A program made the translations under genes and the position numbers. The notes beneath the pieces were generated by a model. The model worked only from the letters and a program-made list of their open reading frames with translations. It searched no databases and was not told the origin of the DNA. Below, in pieces: positions 12,826 through 23,980 of a stretch of 64,000 nt of DNA. This DNA is from Luteimonas sp. JM171 (GTDB lineage Bacteria; Pseudomonadota; Gammaproteobacteria; Xanthomonadales; Xanthomonadaceae): the NCBI RefSeq assembly GCF_001717465.1, contig NZ_CP017074.1:2384873-2448872 (forward strand). Direction: 5' to 3'. How positions within the stretch are numbered: the stretch's first letter is position 1; every line of letters begins with the position of its first letter.

Positions 12826-14171
12826 GCCGCAGGTATTTCGGGACCGACGGCATCCGCGGCCGGGTGGGCGAGTCGCCCATCTCGGCGGACTTCATGCTGC
12901 GCCTGGGCAACGCCTACGGCCACGTGCTGCGCGGCGGTGATGACGCCTGGCGCAAACCGCTGGTGGTGATCGGCAAGGACACGCGCATTTCCAACTACAT
13001 GTTCGAAGCCGCGCTGGAGGCGGGCCTAGTGGCCGCCGGCGTGGACGTGCAGCTGATGGGGCCCATGCCCACCCCGGCGGTGGCGCACCTGACCCGCTCG
13101 CTGCGGGCCGACGGCGGCATCGTGATCTCGGCCTCGCACAACCCCCACTACGACAACGGCATCAAATTCTTTTCCGACGAGGGCGAGAAGCTCGACGACG
13201 CCACTGAACTGGCGATCGAGGCGGCGCTGGACGAGCCGTTCCGCACCGTGGATTCGGCGCAGCTGGGCAAGACCGTGCGCACCCGCGACGCGGTGGGGCG
13301 GTATCTGGAAGCCTGCAAGAACTCGCTGCCGCGCGGTTTCGACCTGGAGGGCATGCGCATTGCGCTGGATTGCGCGCATGGCGCGACCTACCAGATCGGG
13401 CCGCTGGTGCTGCGCGAGCTGGGTGCCCAGGTGGACGCCATCGGGGTGGAGCCGAACGGGCTGAACATCAACGACGGCGTGGGTTCGACCCATCCGCAGG
13501 CCCTCGTGGCCCGCGTGACGTCCACGGACGCCGCGCTGGGCATTGCCTTCGACGGCGACGGCGACCGGGTCATGTTCGTGGCCCGCGACGGGCGCATCGT
13601 GGACGGTGACGACCTGCTCTACATCCTCGCCTGCGACTGGCAGGAGAGCGGGCGCCTGAAGGGCCCGGTAGTGGGCACGTTGATGACCAACTACGGCTTC
13701 GAGCGGGCGCTCGAGGAGCGCGGCATCGGCTTCGTGCGCGCCAGGGTGGGCGACCGCCACGTGCACCAGGCGCTGCTGGAACACGACGGCGTGCTGGGCG
13801 GCGAGGCGTCCGGCCACCTGCTGTGCCTGGACCGGGCCAGCACCGGCGACGGCATCGTCAGCGCCCTGCAGGTGCTTGAGGTGCTGCAGCGCCGGGGCAT
13901 CGGGCTCGAGGAGGCGCTGCGGGGCCTGGAGAAGGTTCCGCAAAAGACCGTCAACGTCCGCTACGGCAACGGCGCTCGGCCGGTCGAGGCGCCGGCGGTG
14001 CAACAGGCGCTGACCGTTGCGCAGGCGGCGGTGCAGGGCAGGGGGCGCGCGTTCCTGCGCCCGTCCGGCACCGAACCGGTGGTGCGGGTGACGGTGGAAG
14101 CCGACGACGCCGCGCTGATGCAGAAGACCCTTGATGAGCTGTCGGCCGCGGTGCGCGCGGCGGCGGCCTGA
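12822..14171 (+). CDS. glmM: Phosphoglucosamine mutase
   Basis: Interconverts glucosamine-6-phosphate and glucosamine-1-phosphate for UDP-GlcNAc synthesis (peptidoglycan, lipopolysaccharide). It has 449 residues. The phosphoserine loop is [12 protein letters not shown] (S105), the metal-binding loop is [10 protein letters not shown], and the C-terminal phosphate-binding loop is [11 protein letters not shown]. The ATG at 12822 gives the family start [12 protein letters not shown]; the frame is open far upstream inside accD, but that part is not coding. Confidence 0.97.
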
Positions 14172-14188
14172 TTTTTCCGGAGAACACC

Positions 14189-15127
14189 ATGTCCCCCCGC
14201 ATTCCCACCCTCGACATCCGCCGTTTCGACAGCGACCGCGAGGCCTTCGTGGCCGAGCTGGGCGCGGCCTACCGCGAATGGGGTTTCGCCGGCATCAACG
14301 GTCACGGCATCCCGCAGTCCTCAATTGACGCGGCGTATGAGGTGTTCAAGGCCTTCTTCGCGCTGCCCGAGGAGACCAAGATGAAGTACCACGTGCCCGG
14401 CAGCGGCGGCGCGCGCGGGTACACGCCGTTCGGGGTGGAGACGGCAAAGGGCTCGAAGCATTTCGACCTCAAGGAGTTCTGGCACATCGGCCGCGAGGTG
14501 CCCGATGACTTCCCGCACCGCGACGTGATGCCGCCGAACCTGTGGCCGGAGGAGGTGCCTGGCTTCCGCGAGCACGGGTACGGGCTGTACCAGGCGCTCG
14601 ATGCGCTGGGTTCGCGGGTGCTGTCGGCGCTGGCGCTGCATATCGGACTGCCGGCGGACTGGTTCGCGGACAAGACCGACTACGGCAATTCGATCCTGCG
14701 GCCGATCCACTATCCGCCGATCACGGCCGACAACATCCCCAACGTGCGCGCGGGTGCGCACGGGGACATCAACCTGATCACGCTGCTGGTGGGCGCGAGC
14801 GCGGCCGGGCTGGAGGTGCAGTCGCACGACGGCGAGTGGGTGCCGTTCACCTCCGACGCGGATACGATCGTGGTGAACATCGGCGACATGCTGCAGCGGC
14901 TGACCAACCACGTGTACCCGTCAACGATCCACCGGGTGGTGAATCCGCCGGGCGACGAGGCGCGCAAGCCGCGCTATTCGGTACCGTTCTTCCTGCATCC
15001 GAACCCGGATTTCCTGATCGAGGTGCTGCCTTCGTGCATCACGCCGGAGAACCCGAACCGGTACCGGGAGCCGATCACGGCGCAGGGCTTCCTTGAGGAG
15101 CGGCTGAAGGAAATCAAGCTGAAGTAG
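14189..15127 (+). CDS. Isopenicillin-N-synthase-like 2-oxoglutarate/Fe(II) oxygenase
   Basis: 312-residue member of the non-haem iron dioxygenase superfamily. The N-terminal DIOX_N segment contains EWGFAGINGHGIP. The iron ligands of the double-stranded beta-helix are seen as GAHGDINLITLL (HxD) and STIHRVVNPP (distal His), and the 2-oxoglutarate-binding RxS motif as RYSVPFFLHP. The substrate cannot be told from sequence; relatives include IPNS, ACC oxidase-like and flavonol synthase-like proteins found singly in proteobacteria. It stands between glmM and tpiA with an 18-bp gap after glmM, a ribosome site GGAGAA and no partner biosynthetic genes. Confidence 0.85.
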   Translation: MSPRIPTLDIRRFDSDREAFVAELGAAYREWGFAGINGHGIPQSSIDAAYEVFKAFFALPEETKMKYHVPGSGGARGYTPFGVETAKGSKHFDLKEFWHIGREVPDDFPHRDVMPPNLWPEEVPGFREHGYGLYQALDALGSRVLSALALHIGLPADWFADKTDYGNSILRPIHYPPITADNIPNVRAGAHGDINLITLLVGASAAGLEVQSHDGEWVPFTSDADTIVVNIGDMLQRLTNHVYPSTIHRVVNPPGDEARKPRYSVPFFLHPNPDFLIEVLPSCITPENPNRYREPITAQGFLEERLKEIKLK

Positions 15128-15216
15128 GGCTGGGGCATGGATCGGCGGCGCGGCGGTCTGAAGCGCCCCGCCGTGGCCGACTAGAATTGCGGGCTCTTTG
15201 CTGAATTGGAGACGAC

Positions 15217-15969
15217 ATGCGTCCTCGGATCGTGGCCGGGAACTGGAAAATGAATGGCGACCGCGCGTTTGCTGCCGCGCTGATGGGCGAGCTGGCCGGG
15301 GCGACGGTGCCTGAGGGGGTGGAGGCCATCGTGATGCCGCCCTTCCCGTACATCGCCGCGCTCGCGTCCGAGTGGGCGGGGAAGGGGATTGCGTTCGGCG
15401 CGCAGGATGTGAGTGAGCACGAAAAGGGCGCCTATACGGGTGAAGTCTCCGCCCGGATGCTCAAGGACATTGGTGCCACCCACGTGCTGGTGGGGCATTC
15501 GGAGCGGCGCCAGTACCATGGCGAGGACAGCGCGCTGGTGGCGCGTAAGTTCGCAGCCGCCAGGGCCGCGGGCCTGGTGCCCGTGCTGTGCGTCGGGGAG
15601 ACCCGGGAGGAGCGCGAGGGCGGGAAGATGCAGGCGGTGATCGCAGCCCAGCTCGACCCGGTGTTCGATGCCTGCGGGCCGCAGGCGCTTGAAGGCGCGG
15701 TAGTGGCCTACGAGCCGGTGTGGGCGATCGGGACCGGTCTCACGGCGAGCCCCGAGGAGGCGCAGGAAGTGCATGCATTCATGCGTGGCGAGGCGGCCCG
15801 CCGCGATGCTACAATCGCCGGCTCGCTGCCGATCCTTTATGGCGGCAGTTGCAAGCCCGACAACGCTCCCGCGCTTTTCTCGCAGGCCGACGTTGACGGC
15901 GGATTGATCGGCGGCGCCTCGCTGGCGGCCGCGGATTTCCTCGCCATCATCCAGGCCGCGGCGCGCTGA
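15217..15969 (+). CDS. tpiA: Triosephosphate isomerase
   Basis: Interconverts dihydroxyacetone phosphate and glyceraldehyde-3-phosphate. TIM barrel of 250 residues: catalytic lysine in AGNWKMNG (K11), histidine in LVGHSERR (H94), glutamate in AYEPVWAIGTG (E166), and phosphate-binding YGGSCKPDN and GLIGGASL. It is followed 19 bp later by secG, as in many proteobacteria. Confidence 0.97.
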   Translation: MRPRIVAGNWKMNGDRAFAAALMGELAGATVPEGVEAIVMPPFPYIAALASEWAGKGIAFGAQDVSEHEKGAYTGEVSARMLKDIGATHVLVGHSERRQYHGEDSALVARKFAAARAAGLVPVLCVGETREEREGGKMQAVIAAQLDPVFDACGPQALEGAVVAYEPVWAIGTGLTASPEEAQEVHAFMRGEAARRDATIAGSLPILYGGSCKPDNAPALFSQADVDGGLIGGASLAAADFLAIIQAAAR

Positions 15970-15988
15970 ACCCAACGGACCCGATCCG

Positions 15989-16429
15989 ATGCTGCTGTAC
16001 ATCCTCAACGTACTGTTCGTCCTGGTCTCGATCTCGATGGTCGTGCTGATCCTCATGCAGCGCGGCTCCGGGGCCGCGGCCGGGTCCGGCTTCGGCGGCG
16101 GCGCTTCGGCCACGGTGTTCGGTGCGCGCGGGTCGGCCAGCTTCCTCAGCAAGGCCACCAAGTGGCTGGCGATCGCGTTCTTCGTGATCACGCTTGCCAT
16201 GGCGTGGTATGCCACGCGCAATGCGGAGCAGGTGCAGGCGCAGCAGGACATGGGCCTGATGGGTTCGATCCCGGTGGTGCCGGCGGAGGACGTTCCGGCG
16301 GCCCCGGCACCGGCCGACCAGGCCGTGCCCCAGGCGCCCGAGGCGGCGCCGGCGGCCGGGGATTCCAGCGTTCCGCAGGCGCCGGCCGAGCCGGCCGCCG
16401 GGCCGGAACCGGGTGAAGGAGGCAGCTGA
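15989..16429 (+). CDS. secG: Preprotein translocase subunit SecG
   Basis: Small inner-membrane subunit that stimulates the SecYEG channel. 146 residues: two membrane segments (about 4-24 and 55-75) separated by the conserved LMQRGSGAAAGSGFGGG loop. The C-terminal half is an Ala/Pro/Glu-rich tail that makes it longer than the 110 residues of E. coli SecG; such tails are common in the Xanthomonadaceae. The tRNA-Leu gene lies 41 bp downstream. Confidence 0.93.
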   Translation: MLLYILNVLFVLVSISMVVLILMQRGSGAAAGSGFGGGASATVFGARGSASFLSKATKWLAIAFFVITLAMAWYATRNAEQVQAQQDMGLMGSIPVVPAEDVPAAPAPADQAVPQAPEAAPAAGDSSVPQAPAEPAAGPEPGEGGS

Positions 16430-16470
16430 CGGGTTTACAATCCGTCTGGCGTGCCGAAGCACGCAGATTT

Positions 16471-16555
16471 GCCCAGGTGGCGGAATTGGTAGACGCACTA
16501 CCTTGAGGTGGTAGCGACGAGAGTCGTAGGGGTTCGAGTCCCCTCTTGGGCACCA
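16471..16555 (+). tRNA. tRNA-Leu (anticodon GAG)
   Basis: 85-nt class II tRNA. Acceptor strand GCCCAGG pairs with CTTGGGC (one G-U), the anticodon stem CTACC/GGTAG encloses loop TTGAGGT giving anticodon GAG, the T loop is GGTTCGAGTCC, and the encoded end is CCA. A variable arm (CGACGAGAGTCGT) is present as expected for tRNA-Leu. It lies in the secG-nuoA gap, a position usual for this lineage. Confidence 0.96.
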
Positions 16556-16593
16556 ACATCACGCTCTGGCGCGCGGTATGCGCCGGTGACGCG

Positions 16594-16619
16594 GCCCCGC
16601 CTCGCGCGGGGCTTTTTTT
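16594..16619 (+). terminator. Rho-independent terminator after secG/tRNA-Leu
   Basis: Perfect 7-bp GC stem GCCCCGC / GCGGGGC with loop CTCGC, followed by seven T residues. It separates the tpiA-secG-tRNA unit from the nuo operon. Confidence 0.88.
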
Positions 16620-16654
16620 GAAGTGTGTTTCAGGGTTTGCAAGGTGATCGATCG

Positions 16655-16684
16655 TTTACTCGCCAGTTCATGATTAGTTACAAT
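16655..16684 (+). promoter_or_regulatory. Candidate sigma-70 promoter of the nuo operon
   Basis: TTTACT and TACAAT hexamers separated by 18 bp, in a conspicuously AT-richer stretch between the terminator and nuoA. The -10 matches the consensus in 5 of 6 positions, the -35 in about 4. It leaves a 5' leader of about 115 nt before the nuoA GTG. Confidence 0.5.
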
Positions 16685-16806
16685 TGACGTCATTGGACCG
16701 GTGTTCGAGGTCCGTTTTTTCGCCCCGGCCGGTATCGGCCGGAGGCGCCCGGCGCCAAGGCGCCGCCAGCTGGCCGCAACGCGGCCGCTAGCCAAGAGAG
16801 CAACAC

Positions 16807-17163
16807 GTGCTGGCCGAATATCTGCCTACCCTGCTGTTCCTGATCGTCGCCGTCGGCATCGGCGTGGCCCTGCTGGTCATCGGCTGGATCCTGGGTCCCA
16901 AGCGCCCCAGCGAGGCCAAGCTGTCGGCCTATGAGTCCGGCTTCGACGCGTTCGACGACGCGCGCATGCTGTTCGACGTGCGCTACTACCTGATCGCGAT
17001 CCAGTTCATCGTCTTCGACCTGGAAATCATCTTCATCCTCCCGTGGGCGACGGTGTTCCGCGACCTGGGCATGGTCGGTCTCGTGGAGATGGGAATCTTT
17101 GCCGGCCTGCTGTTGCTCGGCTTCATCTATGTGTGGAAGAAGGGAGCCCTGGAATGGGAGTGA
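16807..17163 (+). CDS. nuoA: NADH-quinone oxidoreductase subunit A
   Basis: First gene of the 14-gene complex I operon. It has 118 residues with three membrane helices (about 7-28, 60-82, 88-110) and the conserved loop [16 protein letters not shown] between helices 1 and 2. GTG start at 16807, preceded by AAGAGAG. It overlaps nuoB. Confidence 0.95.
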   Translation: MLAEYLPTLLFLIVAVGIGVALLVIGWILGPKRPSEAKLSAYESGFDAFDDARMLFDVRYYLIAIQFIVFDLEIIFILPWATVFRDLGMVGLVEMGIFAGLLLLGFIYVWKKGALEWE

Positions 17164-17741
17164 CCCGCGCGATCCAGAAGGTTTCGGACTTCGCCAGCAA
17201 CCCGCTGCCCGAAGGCCGGATGGACGACATCCTGCGTCCGGAGGGGGAGAACCCGCTGCTTGAGCGCGGCTTCCTCACCACCAACACCGACACCCTGCTC
17301 AACTGGGCCCGCACCGGTTCGATGTGGCCGGTGACATTCGGCCTGGCCTGCTGCGCGGTGGAGATGATGCACGCCGGCGCCGCGCGCATGGACATGGACC
17401 GCTACGGCGTGATCTTCCGTCCGTCGCCGCGCCAGGCCGACGTGATGATCGTGGCTGGCACCCTGGTCAACAAGATGGCCCCGGCGCTGCGCAAGGTGTA
17501 CGACCAGATGAGCGATCCGAAGTGGGTCATCTCGATGGGCAGCTGCGCCAACGGCGGTGGCTACTACCACTACTCGTATTCGACGGTGCGCGGCTGTGAC
17601 CGGGTGATCCCGGTGGACGTGTACGTGCCGGGCTGCCCGCCCACCGCGGAAGCGCTGGTGTACGGGATCCTGCAGCTGCAGCGCAAGATCCGCCGCGCGT
17701 CCAACTTCGGCGAGAACAAGACGGGGCTGCGCAATGGCTGA
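17154..17741 (+). CDS. nuoB: NADH-quinone oxidoreductase subunit B
   Basis: Peripheral-arm subunit carrying the N2 [4Fe-4S] cluster next to the quinone site. 195 residues. Cluster ligands: tandem cysteines in [11 protein letters not shown], then [11 protein letters not shown] and [11 protein letters not shown]. The ATG at 17154 overlaps the nuoA 3' end by 10 bp, giving the start [20 protein letters not shown]. Confidence 0.97.
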   Translation: MGVTRAIQKVSDFASNPLPEGRMDDILRPEGENPLLERGFLTTNTDTLLNWARTGSMWPVTFGLACCAVEMMHAGAARMDMDRYGVIFRPSPRQADVMIVAGTLVNKMAPALRKVYDQMSDPKWVISMGSCANGGGYYHYSYSTVRGCDRVIPVDVYVPGCPPTAEALVYGILQLQRKIRRASNFGENKTGLRNG

Positions 17742-18522
17742 GAGGCACAAGGCCCTGGCCGAGCGCCTGCGCGCGCGCTTCGGCGATGCCACGGTGACCG
17801 TGGACGGTTCGCGCGCGGAAGTGGGCATCGAGTTCAAGGCCGGCGAATGGCAGGAAGGCTGTCGCGTGCTGCGCGACGAGTTCGGTTTCGAACAGCTGAT
17901 TGACCTGTGCGGCATCGACAGCCTGGGCTATGGCACCGATGAGTGGGACACCGGCGTGTCCTCCCAGGGCTACAGCCGCGGCGTCGTCGGGCGCGGGCCG
18001 GGGCGCTTCCGCTTTGGCCAGCAGCCCAGCCAGCAGATGCCGCAGCCGGCGGGCGAGGGCGCCGTGCCCGAGCCGGAGCACCGTTTCGCCGCCGTGGTGC
18101 AGCTGCTTTCGGTGCAGCACAACCTGCGGATGCGGGTGATTGCCTTCGCGCCGGATTCGGCCGCGCCGATGCTCGATACGCTCACCGGCATCTGGCCGGT
18201 CGCCAACTGGTTCGAGCGCGAGGCGTTCGACCTGTTCGGCATCATCTTCCAGGGGCATCCGGACCTGCGGAGGATCCTCACCGACTACGGTTTCGTCGGC
18301 CATCCGTTCCGCAAGGATTTCCCCCTGATCGGCAACGTGGAGGTCCGCTACGACCCCGAGCGCAAGCGCGTGGTGTACGAGCCGGTCACCTCGGTGGAGC
18401 CGCGGGTGACGGTGCCGCGGGTGATCCGCGATGACGCCCGCTATGCGACCTCGCTGGGCGAGGGCGTGGACTTCAGGCCGGCGCACGGCATCGGCCCGGC
18501 TGATGCAGGAGCTTCGAAATGA
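17734..18522 (+). CDS. nuoC: NADH-quinone oxidoreductase subunit C
   Basis: Peripheral-arm subunit of 262 residues. The family core is seen at [21 protein letters not shown] and [24 protein letters not shown]. Between the early core ([16 protein letters not shown]) and the second strand lies an insertion of about 45 residues rich in Gly, Gln and Pro, as recalled from other Xanthomonadaceae NuoC proteins. It overlaps nuoB by 8 bp and nuoD by 4 bp. Confidence 0.95.
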   Translation: MAERHKALAERLRARFGDATVTVDGSRAEVGIEFKAGEWQEGCRVLRDEFGFEQLIDLCGIDSLGYGTDEWDTGVSSQGYSRGVVGRGPGRFRFGQQPSQQMPQPAGEGAVPEPEHRFAAVVQLLSVQHNLRMRVIAFAPDSAAPMLDTLTGIWPVANWFEREAFDLFGIIFQGHPDLRRILTDYGFVGHPFRKDFPLIGNVEVRYDPERKRVVYEPVTSVEPRVTVPRVIRDDARYATSLGEGVDFRPAHGIGPADAGASK

Positions 18523-19829
18523 GCGCGGTACCAGATTCCATCGGCGCGGGCCCGGGCGGCGACATGGATTCGCCCCAGCAGGAGATCCGCAGCTACACCA
18601 TCAACTTCGGCCCCCAGCATCCGGCGGCGCACGGCGTGCTTCGCATGATCCTGGAGATGGAGGGCGAGACCGTCCTGCGCGCCGATCCGCACATCGGCCT
18701 GCTGCACCGCGCGACGGAAAAGCTCGCCGAGTCCAAGCCGTTCAACCATTCGATCGGCTACATGGACCGCCTCGACTACGTGTCGATGATGTGCAACGAG
18801 CACGCGTACGTGCGGGCCATCGAGACCCTGATGGGGATCGAGGCGCCGGAGCGTGCGCAGTGGATCCGCACGATGTTCGACGAGATCACGCGGATCCTGA
18901 ACCACCTCATGTGGCTGGGCGCCAACGGCCTGGACCTGGGCGCGATGGCGGTGATGCTCTACGCCTTCCGCGAGCGCGAAGAGCTGATGGACGTGTACGA
19001 GGCGGTCAGCGGCGCGCGTATGCACGCGGCCTATTACCGCCCCGGCGGCGTCTACCGGGACCTTCCCGACCGCATGCCCCAGTACAAGGAATCGCCGTGG
19101 CGCAAGGGCAAGAAGCTCAAGCGCTTCAACGAGTGGCGCGAGGGCTCGATGCTCGATTACCTGGAAGCCTTCGCCAAGGACTTCCCGAGCCGGGTGGACG
19201 AGTACGAGACCCTGCTCACCGACAACCGCATCTGGAAGCAGCGCACCGTGGGCATCGGCGTGATCCCGCCGGAGCAGGCGCTCGCGTGGGGCATGACCGG
19301 CCCGATGCTGCGCGGCTCGGGCGTGGAATGGGACCTGCGCAAGAAGCAGCCGTATGCCAAGTACGCCGAGGTCGATTTCGACGTGGCGGTGGGCACCGGC
19401 GGCGACTGCTACGACAGGTACCTGGTGCGGGTGGCGGAAATGCGCCAGTCCGCGCGCATCATCGAGCAGTGCGTGGCCTGGCTGAAGGCCAACCCGGGTC
19501 CCGTGATGGTGGACAACTACAAGGTCGCGCCTCCTTCCCGCGAGGAGATGAAGGACGACATGGAAGCGCTGATCCACCACTTCAAGCTGTTCAGCGAGGG
19601 CTACTGCGTGCCGGCGGGACAGACCTACCAGGCCGTCGAGGCGCCCAAGGGCGAGTTCGGCTGCTACCTGGTCTCCGACGGCGCCAACAAGCCGTTCCGC
19701 GTGCACCTGCGCGCACCCGGGTTCGCCCACCTGTCGTCGATGGACACGGTGGTCAAGGGACACATGCTGTCGGACGTGGTGGCCATGATCGGCACCTACG
19801 ACGTCGTGTTCGGCGAGATCGACAGGTAA
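18519..19829 (+). CDS. nuoD: NADH-quinone oxidoreductase subunit D
   Basis: 436-residue 49-kDa-type subunit that forms the quinone pocket with NuoB. Signatures: [41 protein letters not shown] and [11 protein letters not shown]. The C-terminal DVVFGEIDR is the usual end. Separate nuoC and nuoD genes, unlike the fused nuoCD of E. coli. Confidence 0.97.
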   Translation: MSAVPDSIGAGPGGDMDSPQQEIRSYTINFGPQHPAAHGVLRMILEMEGETVLRADPHIGLLHRATEKLAESKPFNHSIGYMDRLDYVSMMCNEHAYVRAIETLMGIEAPERAQWIRTMFDEITRILNHLMWLGANGLDLGAMAVMLYAFREREELMDVYEAVSGARMHAAYYRPGGVYRDLPDRMPQYKESPWRKGKKLKRFNEWREGSMLDYLEAFAKDFPSRVDEYETLLTDNRIWKQRTVGIGVIPPEQALAWGMTGPMLRGSGVEWDLRKKQPYAKYAEVDFDVAVGTGGDCYDRYLVRVAEMRQSARIIEQCVAWLKANPGPVMVDNYKVAPPSREEMKDDMEALIHHFKLFSEGYCVPAGQTYQAVEAPKGEFGCYLVSDGANKPFRVHLRAPGFAHLSSMDTVVKGHMLSDVVAMIGTYDVVFGEIDR

Positions 19830-19833
19830 GGCA

Positions 19834-20361
19834 ATGAAAGCAACCGGCAATTTCGAGAACGCGCGCAACGTCGACCCGATGGCCGTGCTGAGCGACGAGA
19901 CCCGTTCCACGATCGACCACTGGGTCACCAAGTTCCCGCCCGACCGCAAGCGGTCGGCGGTGATCCAGGGGCTGTTCGCGGCCCAGGAGCAGAACGGCGG
20001 CTGGCTCAACGACGAGATCATCGCCGCGGTCGCCAAATACCTGGACCTGCCACCTGTGTGGGCGTACGAGGTGGCCAGCTTCTACTCGATGTTCGTACTC
20101 GAGGAAGTGGGCCGCCACAACGTCGCCTTCTGCACCAACATCAGTTGCTGGTTGAACGGGGCCGACAAGCTGGTCGCGCACGCCGAGCAGAAGCTGGGCG
20201 TCAAGCTGGGCGAATCCACGGCCGACGGCCGCGTGTTCCTCAAGCGCGAGGAAGAGTGCGTGGCCGCCTGCTGCGGCGCGCCGGTGGTCCTGATCAACGG
20301 CCATTACCACGAGAAGCTCACCACCGAGAAGGTGGACGAGCTGCTCGACGGATTGAAGTGA
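19834..20361 (+). CDS. nuoE: NADH-quinone oxidoreductase subunit E
   Basis: 24-kDa-type subunit with the N1a [2Fe-2S] cluster. 175 residues. The four ligands are in CTNISC and CVAACC. The N-terminal helical part contains [20 protein letters not shown] and [10 protein letters not shown]. It starts 4 bp after nuoD. Confidence 0.96.
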   Translation: MKATGNFENARNVDPMAVLSDETRSTIDHWVTKFPPDRKRSAVIQGLFAAQEQNGGWLNDEIIAAVAKYLDLPPVWAYEVASFYSMFVLEEVGRHNVAFCTNISCWLNGADKLVAHAEQKLGVKLGESTADGRVFLKREEECVAACCGAPVVLINGHYHEKLTTEKVDELLDGLK

Positions 20362-20372
20362 GTCGAAGCGAA

Positions 20373-21743
20373 ATGGCGCATCACACCCCCAAGGTTTCCG
20401 AAGGCTACGGGCCGGTCGGTCCTGCTCCCCAGGAGCACCAGGCCGTCTACACGACCCTGCACTTCGACAAGCCGTGGTCCTATGAGAACTACCTGAAGAC
20501 CGGCGGCTACAGCGCGCTGCGCAAGGTGCTGGAGGAGAAGATCCCGCCGGCCGACGTGATCGAGATGGTCAAGCAGTCGGGCCTGCGCGGCCGCGGCGGC
20601 GCAGGCTTCCCGACCGGGCTGAAGTGGAGCTTCATGCCCAAGGATTCCGGCATGCAGAAGTACATCCTCTGCAACTCCGACGAATCCGAGCCCGGGACCT
20701 GCAAGGACCGCGACATCCTGCGCTACAACCCGCATTCGGTGATCGAGGGGCTGGCCATCGCGTGCTATGCCACCGGCGCCACCGTGGCCTACAACTACAT
20801 GCGCGGCGAGTTCCACCACGAGCCCTTCGAGCACATCGAGGAGGCGCTGGCCGAGGCCTACGCCCACGGCTGGCTGGGCAAGAACGTGCGGGGCTCGGGC
20901 GTCGACATCGACATCTACAACGCGCTGGGCGCGGGCGCCTACATCTGCGGCGAGGAAACCGCCCTGATGGAGTCGCTGGAAGGCAAGAAGGGCCTTCCGC
21001 GGTACAAGCCGCCGTTCCCGGCCAACTTCGGACTCTACGGCCGGCCGACAACGATCAACAACACCGAGACCTTCGCCTCGGTGCCTGCGATCGTCCGCAA
21101 CGGCGCGGAGTGGTTCCTCAACCTGGGCAAGCCGAACAACGGCGGCTGCAAGATCTTCTCGGTCTCGGGCCATATCCAGAAGCCGGGCAACTACGAGATC
21201 CGTCTGGGCACCCCGTTCTCCGAGCTGCTGGAAATCGCCGGCGGCCTGCGCCCGGGGCGCAAGCTCAAGGGCGTGATCCCGGGCGGTTCATCGATGCCGG
21301 TGCTGCCGGGCGACACCATGATGGAACTGACCATGGACTACGACGCCCTGCAGAAGGCGGGCTCGGGCCTGGGTTCCGGCGCCGTGATCGTGATGGACGA
21401 CACCACCTGCATGGTGCGCGCGTGCCAGCGCATCGCGCGCTTCTACATGCAGGAAAGCTGTGGCCAGTGCACGCCTTGCCGCGAAGGCACCGGCTGGATG
21501 TGGCGCATGATCACCCGCGTGGTGGACGGCCTGGCCACGGTGGACGACCTGCACGTACTGCGGGAAGCCGCAGGCCAGATCGAGGGCCACACCATCTGCG
21601 CCTTCGGCGAAGCCGCGGCATGGCCGGTGCAGGGCTTCCTGCGCCACTTCTGGGATGAGTTCGAATACAAGATCGTCAACGGGCGTTTCCTGGTGGACGA
21701 CGAGCGCAACGGCACGGTGGTGCCGAAGGCGGAGGTGGCATGA
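20373..21743 (+). CDS. nuoF: NADH-quinone oxidoreductase subunit F
   Basis: NADH dehydrogenase subunit with FMN and the N3 [4Fe-4S] cluster. 456 residues. Nucleotide-binding [19 protein letters not shown]-site [16 protein letters not shown] and cluster ligands [15 protein letters not shown] with a downstream Cys (GHTICAFGE). The start at [11 protein letters not shown] is preferred; the longer open frame upstream overlaps nuoE. Confidence 0.97.
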   Translation: MAHHTPKVSEGYGPVGPAPQEHQAVYTTLHFDKPWSYENYLKTGGYSALRKVLEEKIPPADVIEMVKQSGLRGRGGAGFPTGLKWSFMPKDSGMQKYILCNSDESEPGTCKDRDILRYNPHSVIEGLAIACYATGATVAYNYMRGEFHHEPFEHIEEALAEAYAHGWLGKNVRGSGVDIDIYNALGAGAYICGEETALMESLEGKKGLPRYKPPFPANFGLYGRPTTINNTETFASVPAIVRNGAEWFLNLGKPNNGGCKIFSVSGHIQKPGNYEIRLGTPFSELLEIAGGLRPGRKLKGVIPGGSSMPVLPGDTMMELTMDYDALQKAGSGLGSGAVIVMDDTTCMVRACQRIARFYMQESCGQCTPCREGTGWMWRMITRVVDGLATVDDLHVLREAAGQIEGHTICAFGEAAAWPVQGFLRHFWDEFEYKIVNGRFLVDDERNGTVVPKAEVA

Positions 21744-23980
21744 GCGCGCAGCCTGTCAACCCGAACCTGCCGCCCGACCACGTCACCGTCTTCATCGACG
21801 GCGTTGAACTGGCCGCGCCCAAGGGCTCGATGATCATCCAGGCCGCTGACCGCGCCGGGATCGAGATTCCCCGCTTCTGCTACCACGACAAGCTGGCGAT
21901 CGCGGCCAACTGCCGCATGTGCCTGGTCGAGGTGGAGAAGATGGGCAAGCCGGCGCCTGCGTGCGCCACGCCGGTGATGGACGGAATGAAGGTCTCCACC
22001 CGCAGCGCGAAAGCCCTCAAGGCGCAGCGCAACGTGATGGAGTTCCTGCTGATCAACCATCCGCTGGACTGCCCGGTGTGTGACCAGGGCGGCGAGTGCG
22101 AGCTGCAGGACCTGTCGCTCGGCTATGGCCGCTCGGTGAGCCGCTACGTCGAGCGCAAGCGCAGCGTGCCCGACGAGGACCTCGGGCCGCTGGTGGCCAC
22201 CGAGATGACCCGCTGCATCCACTGCACGCGCTGCGTGCGGGTGACCGCGGAGATCGCCGGCACCCACGAGCTGGGCACCATGTACCGCGGTGAGAACCGC
22301 CAGATCGGCACCTACGACGGCAAGCCGCTGACCACCGAGCTCTCGGGCAACGTGATCGACGTGTGCCCGGTGGGCGCGCTGACCAACAAGGTGTTCCGGT
22401 TCCGCGCACGTCCGTGGGAACTGATCGCCAAGGAATCGCTCGGCTACCACGACCCGCTGGGCAGCAACCTCTTCGTGCACCTGCGCCGCGGCGAGCTGAT
22501 GCGGACCGTGCCACGCGACAACGAAGAAGTGAACGAGTGCTGGCTGTCGGACCGCGACCGCTATTCGCACCAGGGCCTGTATGCCGAAGACCGCGCCGCC
22601 GTGCCGATGCTGCGCGAGGGCGACGCCTGGCGTGAGGCCAGCTGGGACGAGGCGCTGGCGAAGGCGACGCAGATCCTGCGCGACAACGCTGCCGACGACC
22701 TGGGCATCCTGGCGCACCCGGCCACCTCCAACGAGGAGGGCGCGCTGCTTGCGCGGCTGGCGCAGGGCCTGGGCACGGGCAACATCGACCACCGCATCGG
22801 CCAGGTCGATCCGGCCGGGGCCGGCGCCGCGGAGCCGTTCGCCATGCCGGTCGCGGACATCTCCCGCGCCGACGTGATCGTGATCGTGGGCAGCAACCTG
22901 CGTCACGAGGTCCCGCTGCTTCACCAGCGGGTCCGCCAGGCCTGGCGCAAGGGCGCCAGGGTCCACGTGGTGAACCCGGTCGATTTCGACTTCACCTTTG
23001 ATATCGAAGGCAAGCACATCGTGGCGCCGTCGCGCATCGCCGATGCGCTCGGTTCCGGTGAGCTGGCCGGCGCGCTGCGCGCGGGTGACCGGGCCGCGGT
23101 GATCGTGGGTGCGCTGGCCGAGTCGGGTCCGCATGCAGGTGCCATCCGCGCCGCGGCCGCCTCGCTCGCCCAGTCCACCGGGGCCGCGCTGTGCCGGATC
23201 CCGCAGGGCGCCAACGCCCTTGGGCTGGCCAATGCCGGCGTGCTGCCCGCTTCGCACGATGCGCGGAGCATGCTGGAGCAGGCGCGTGCGGCATACGTGC
23301 TGTACGGGATCGAGCCGGGGCTGGACTTTGCCGACCAGGCGCAGGCCCTGAATGCATTGAAGGGGGCACAGGTTGTGGCGTTCAGCCAGTTTGCTTGCGA
23401 GTCCACCCGCGCGGTGGCCGACGTGATCCTGCCGATCGGCGCGCTGCCGGAGATCGACGCGACGCTGACCAACCTCGACGGTCGCGAGCAGCAGGCGGTC
23501 GCCGGTGCCCGGCTGCCGGGCGAGGCCCGGCCCGGCTGGCGCGTCCTGCGCAGCCTCGGCGCCGGATTGGGGCTGGAAGGCTTCGGCTTCGTGGACATCG
23601 CCGGCCTGCGTGCCGGCATCCAGCCTGTGCCCCGGCCGCTGGCCGAAGGGCAGGGCAGTGCCACCAATGGCGGCCAGGGCGAGGGCCTTGAGCTGGCGAG
23701 CGCGCCCGCGATCTACCGCAGCGATGCGGTGGTGCGCCGCGCCGCCGCGCTGCAGGCGCATCCGCTGACCCTCGGGCCGCAGATCACCCTGCACCCCGAT
23801 GACGCCCAGCGCATTGGCGTGGCCGACCAGGCGATGGCCAGGGTCTCCAACCACGCAGGCACCGCCACCATCAAGGTGTCGGTCAGTGCGAGCGTGGCGC
23901 CGGGCGCCGCATGGATCGAGCGTGGCTATGGAGCCACCGCCGCCCTCGTGGCCGGCCGCGTGGAGGTGCAGGCGGCATGA
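21740..23980 (+). CDS. nuoG: NADH-quinone oxidoreductase subunit G
   Basis: 746-residue 75-kDa-type subunit. The N-terminal ferredoxin domain holds the N1b [2Fe-2S] ligands ([19 protein letters not shown]), then the His/Cys ligands of N5 ([15 protein letters not shown]) and the N4 cysteines ([10 protein letters not shown] ... VCPVGAL). The molybdopterin-oxidoreductase-like C-terminal part (from about 220) has the expected degenerate fold without cofactor motifs. It overlaps nuoF by 4 bp and nuoH by 4 bp. Confidence 0.96.
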   Translation: MSAQPVNPNLPPDHVTVFIDGVELAAPKGSMIIQAADRAGIEIPRFCYHDKLAIAANCRMCLVEVEKMGKPAPACATPVMDGMKVSTRSAKALKAQRNVMEFLLINHPLDCPVCDQGGECELQDLSLGYGRSVSRYVERKRSVPDEDLGPLVATEMTRCIHCTRCVRVTAEIAGTHELGTMYRGENRQIGTYDGKPLTTELSGNVIDVCPVGALTNKVFRFRARPWELIAKESLGYHDPLGSNLFVHLRRGELMRTVPRDNEEVNECWLSDRDRYSHQGLYAEDRAAVPMLREGDAWREASWDEALAKATQILRDNAADDLGILAHPATSNEEGALLARLAQGLGTGNIDHRIGQVDPAGAGAAEPFAMPVADISRADVIVIVGSNLRHEVPLLHQRVRQAWRKGARVHVVNPVDFDFTFDIEGKHIVAPSRIADALGSGELAGALRAGDRAAVIVGALAESGPHAGAIRAAAASLAQSTGAALCRIPQGANALGLANAGVLPASHDARSMLEQARAAYVLYGIEPGLDFADQAQALNALKGAQVVAFSQFACESTRAVADVILPIGALPEIDATLTNLDGREQQAVAGARLPGEARPGWRVLRSLGAGLGLEGFGFVDIAGLRAGIQPVPRPLAEGQGSATNGGQGEGLELASAPAIYRSDAVVRRAAALQAHPLTLGPQITLHPDDAQRIGVADQAMARVSNHAGTATIKVSVSASVAPGAAWIERGYGATAALVAGRVEVQAA

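Noticed and set aside
21443..23854. 803-codon minus-strand frame opposite nuoG
   Set aside because: Same shadow effect; nuoG has all cluster ligands in its own frame.
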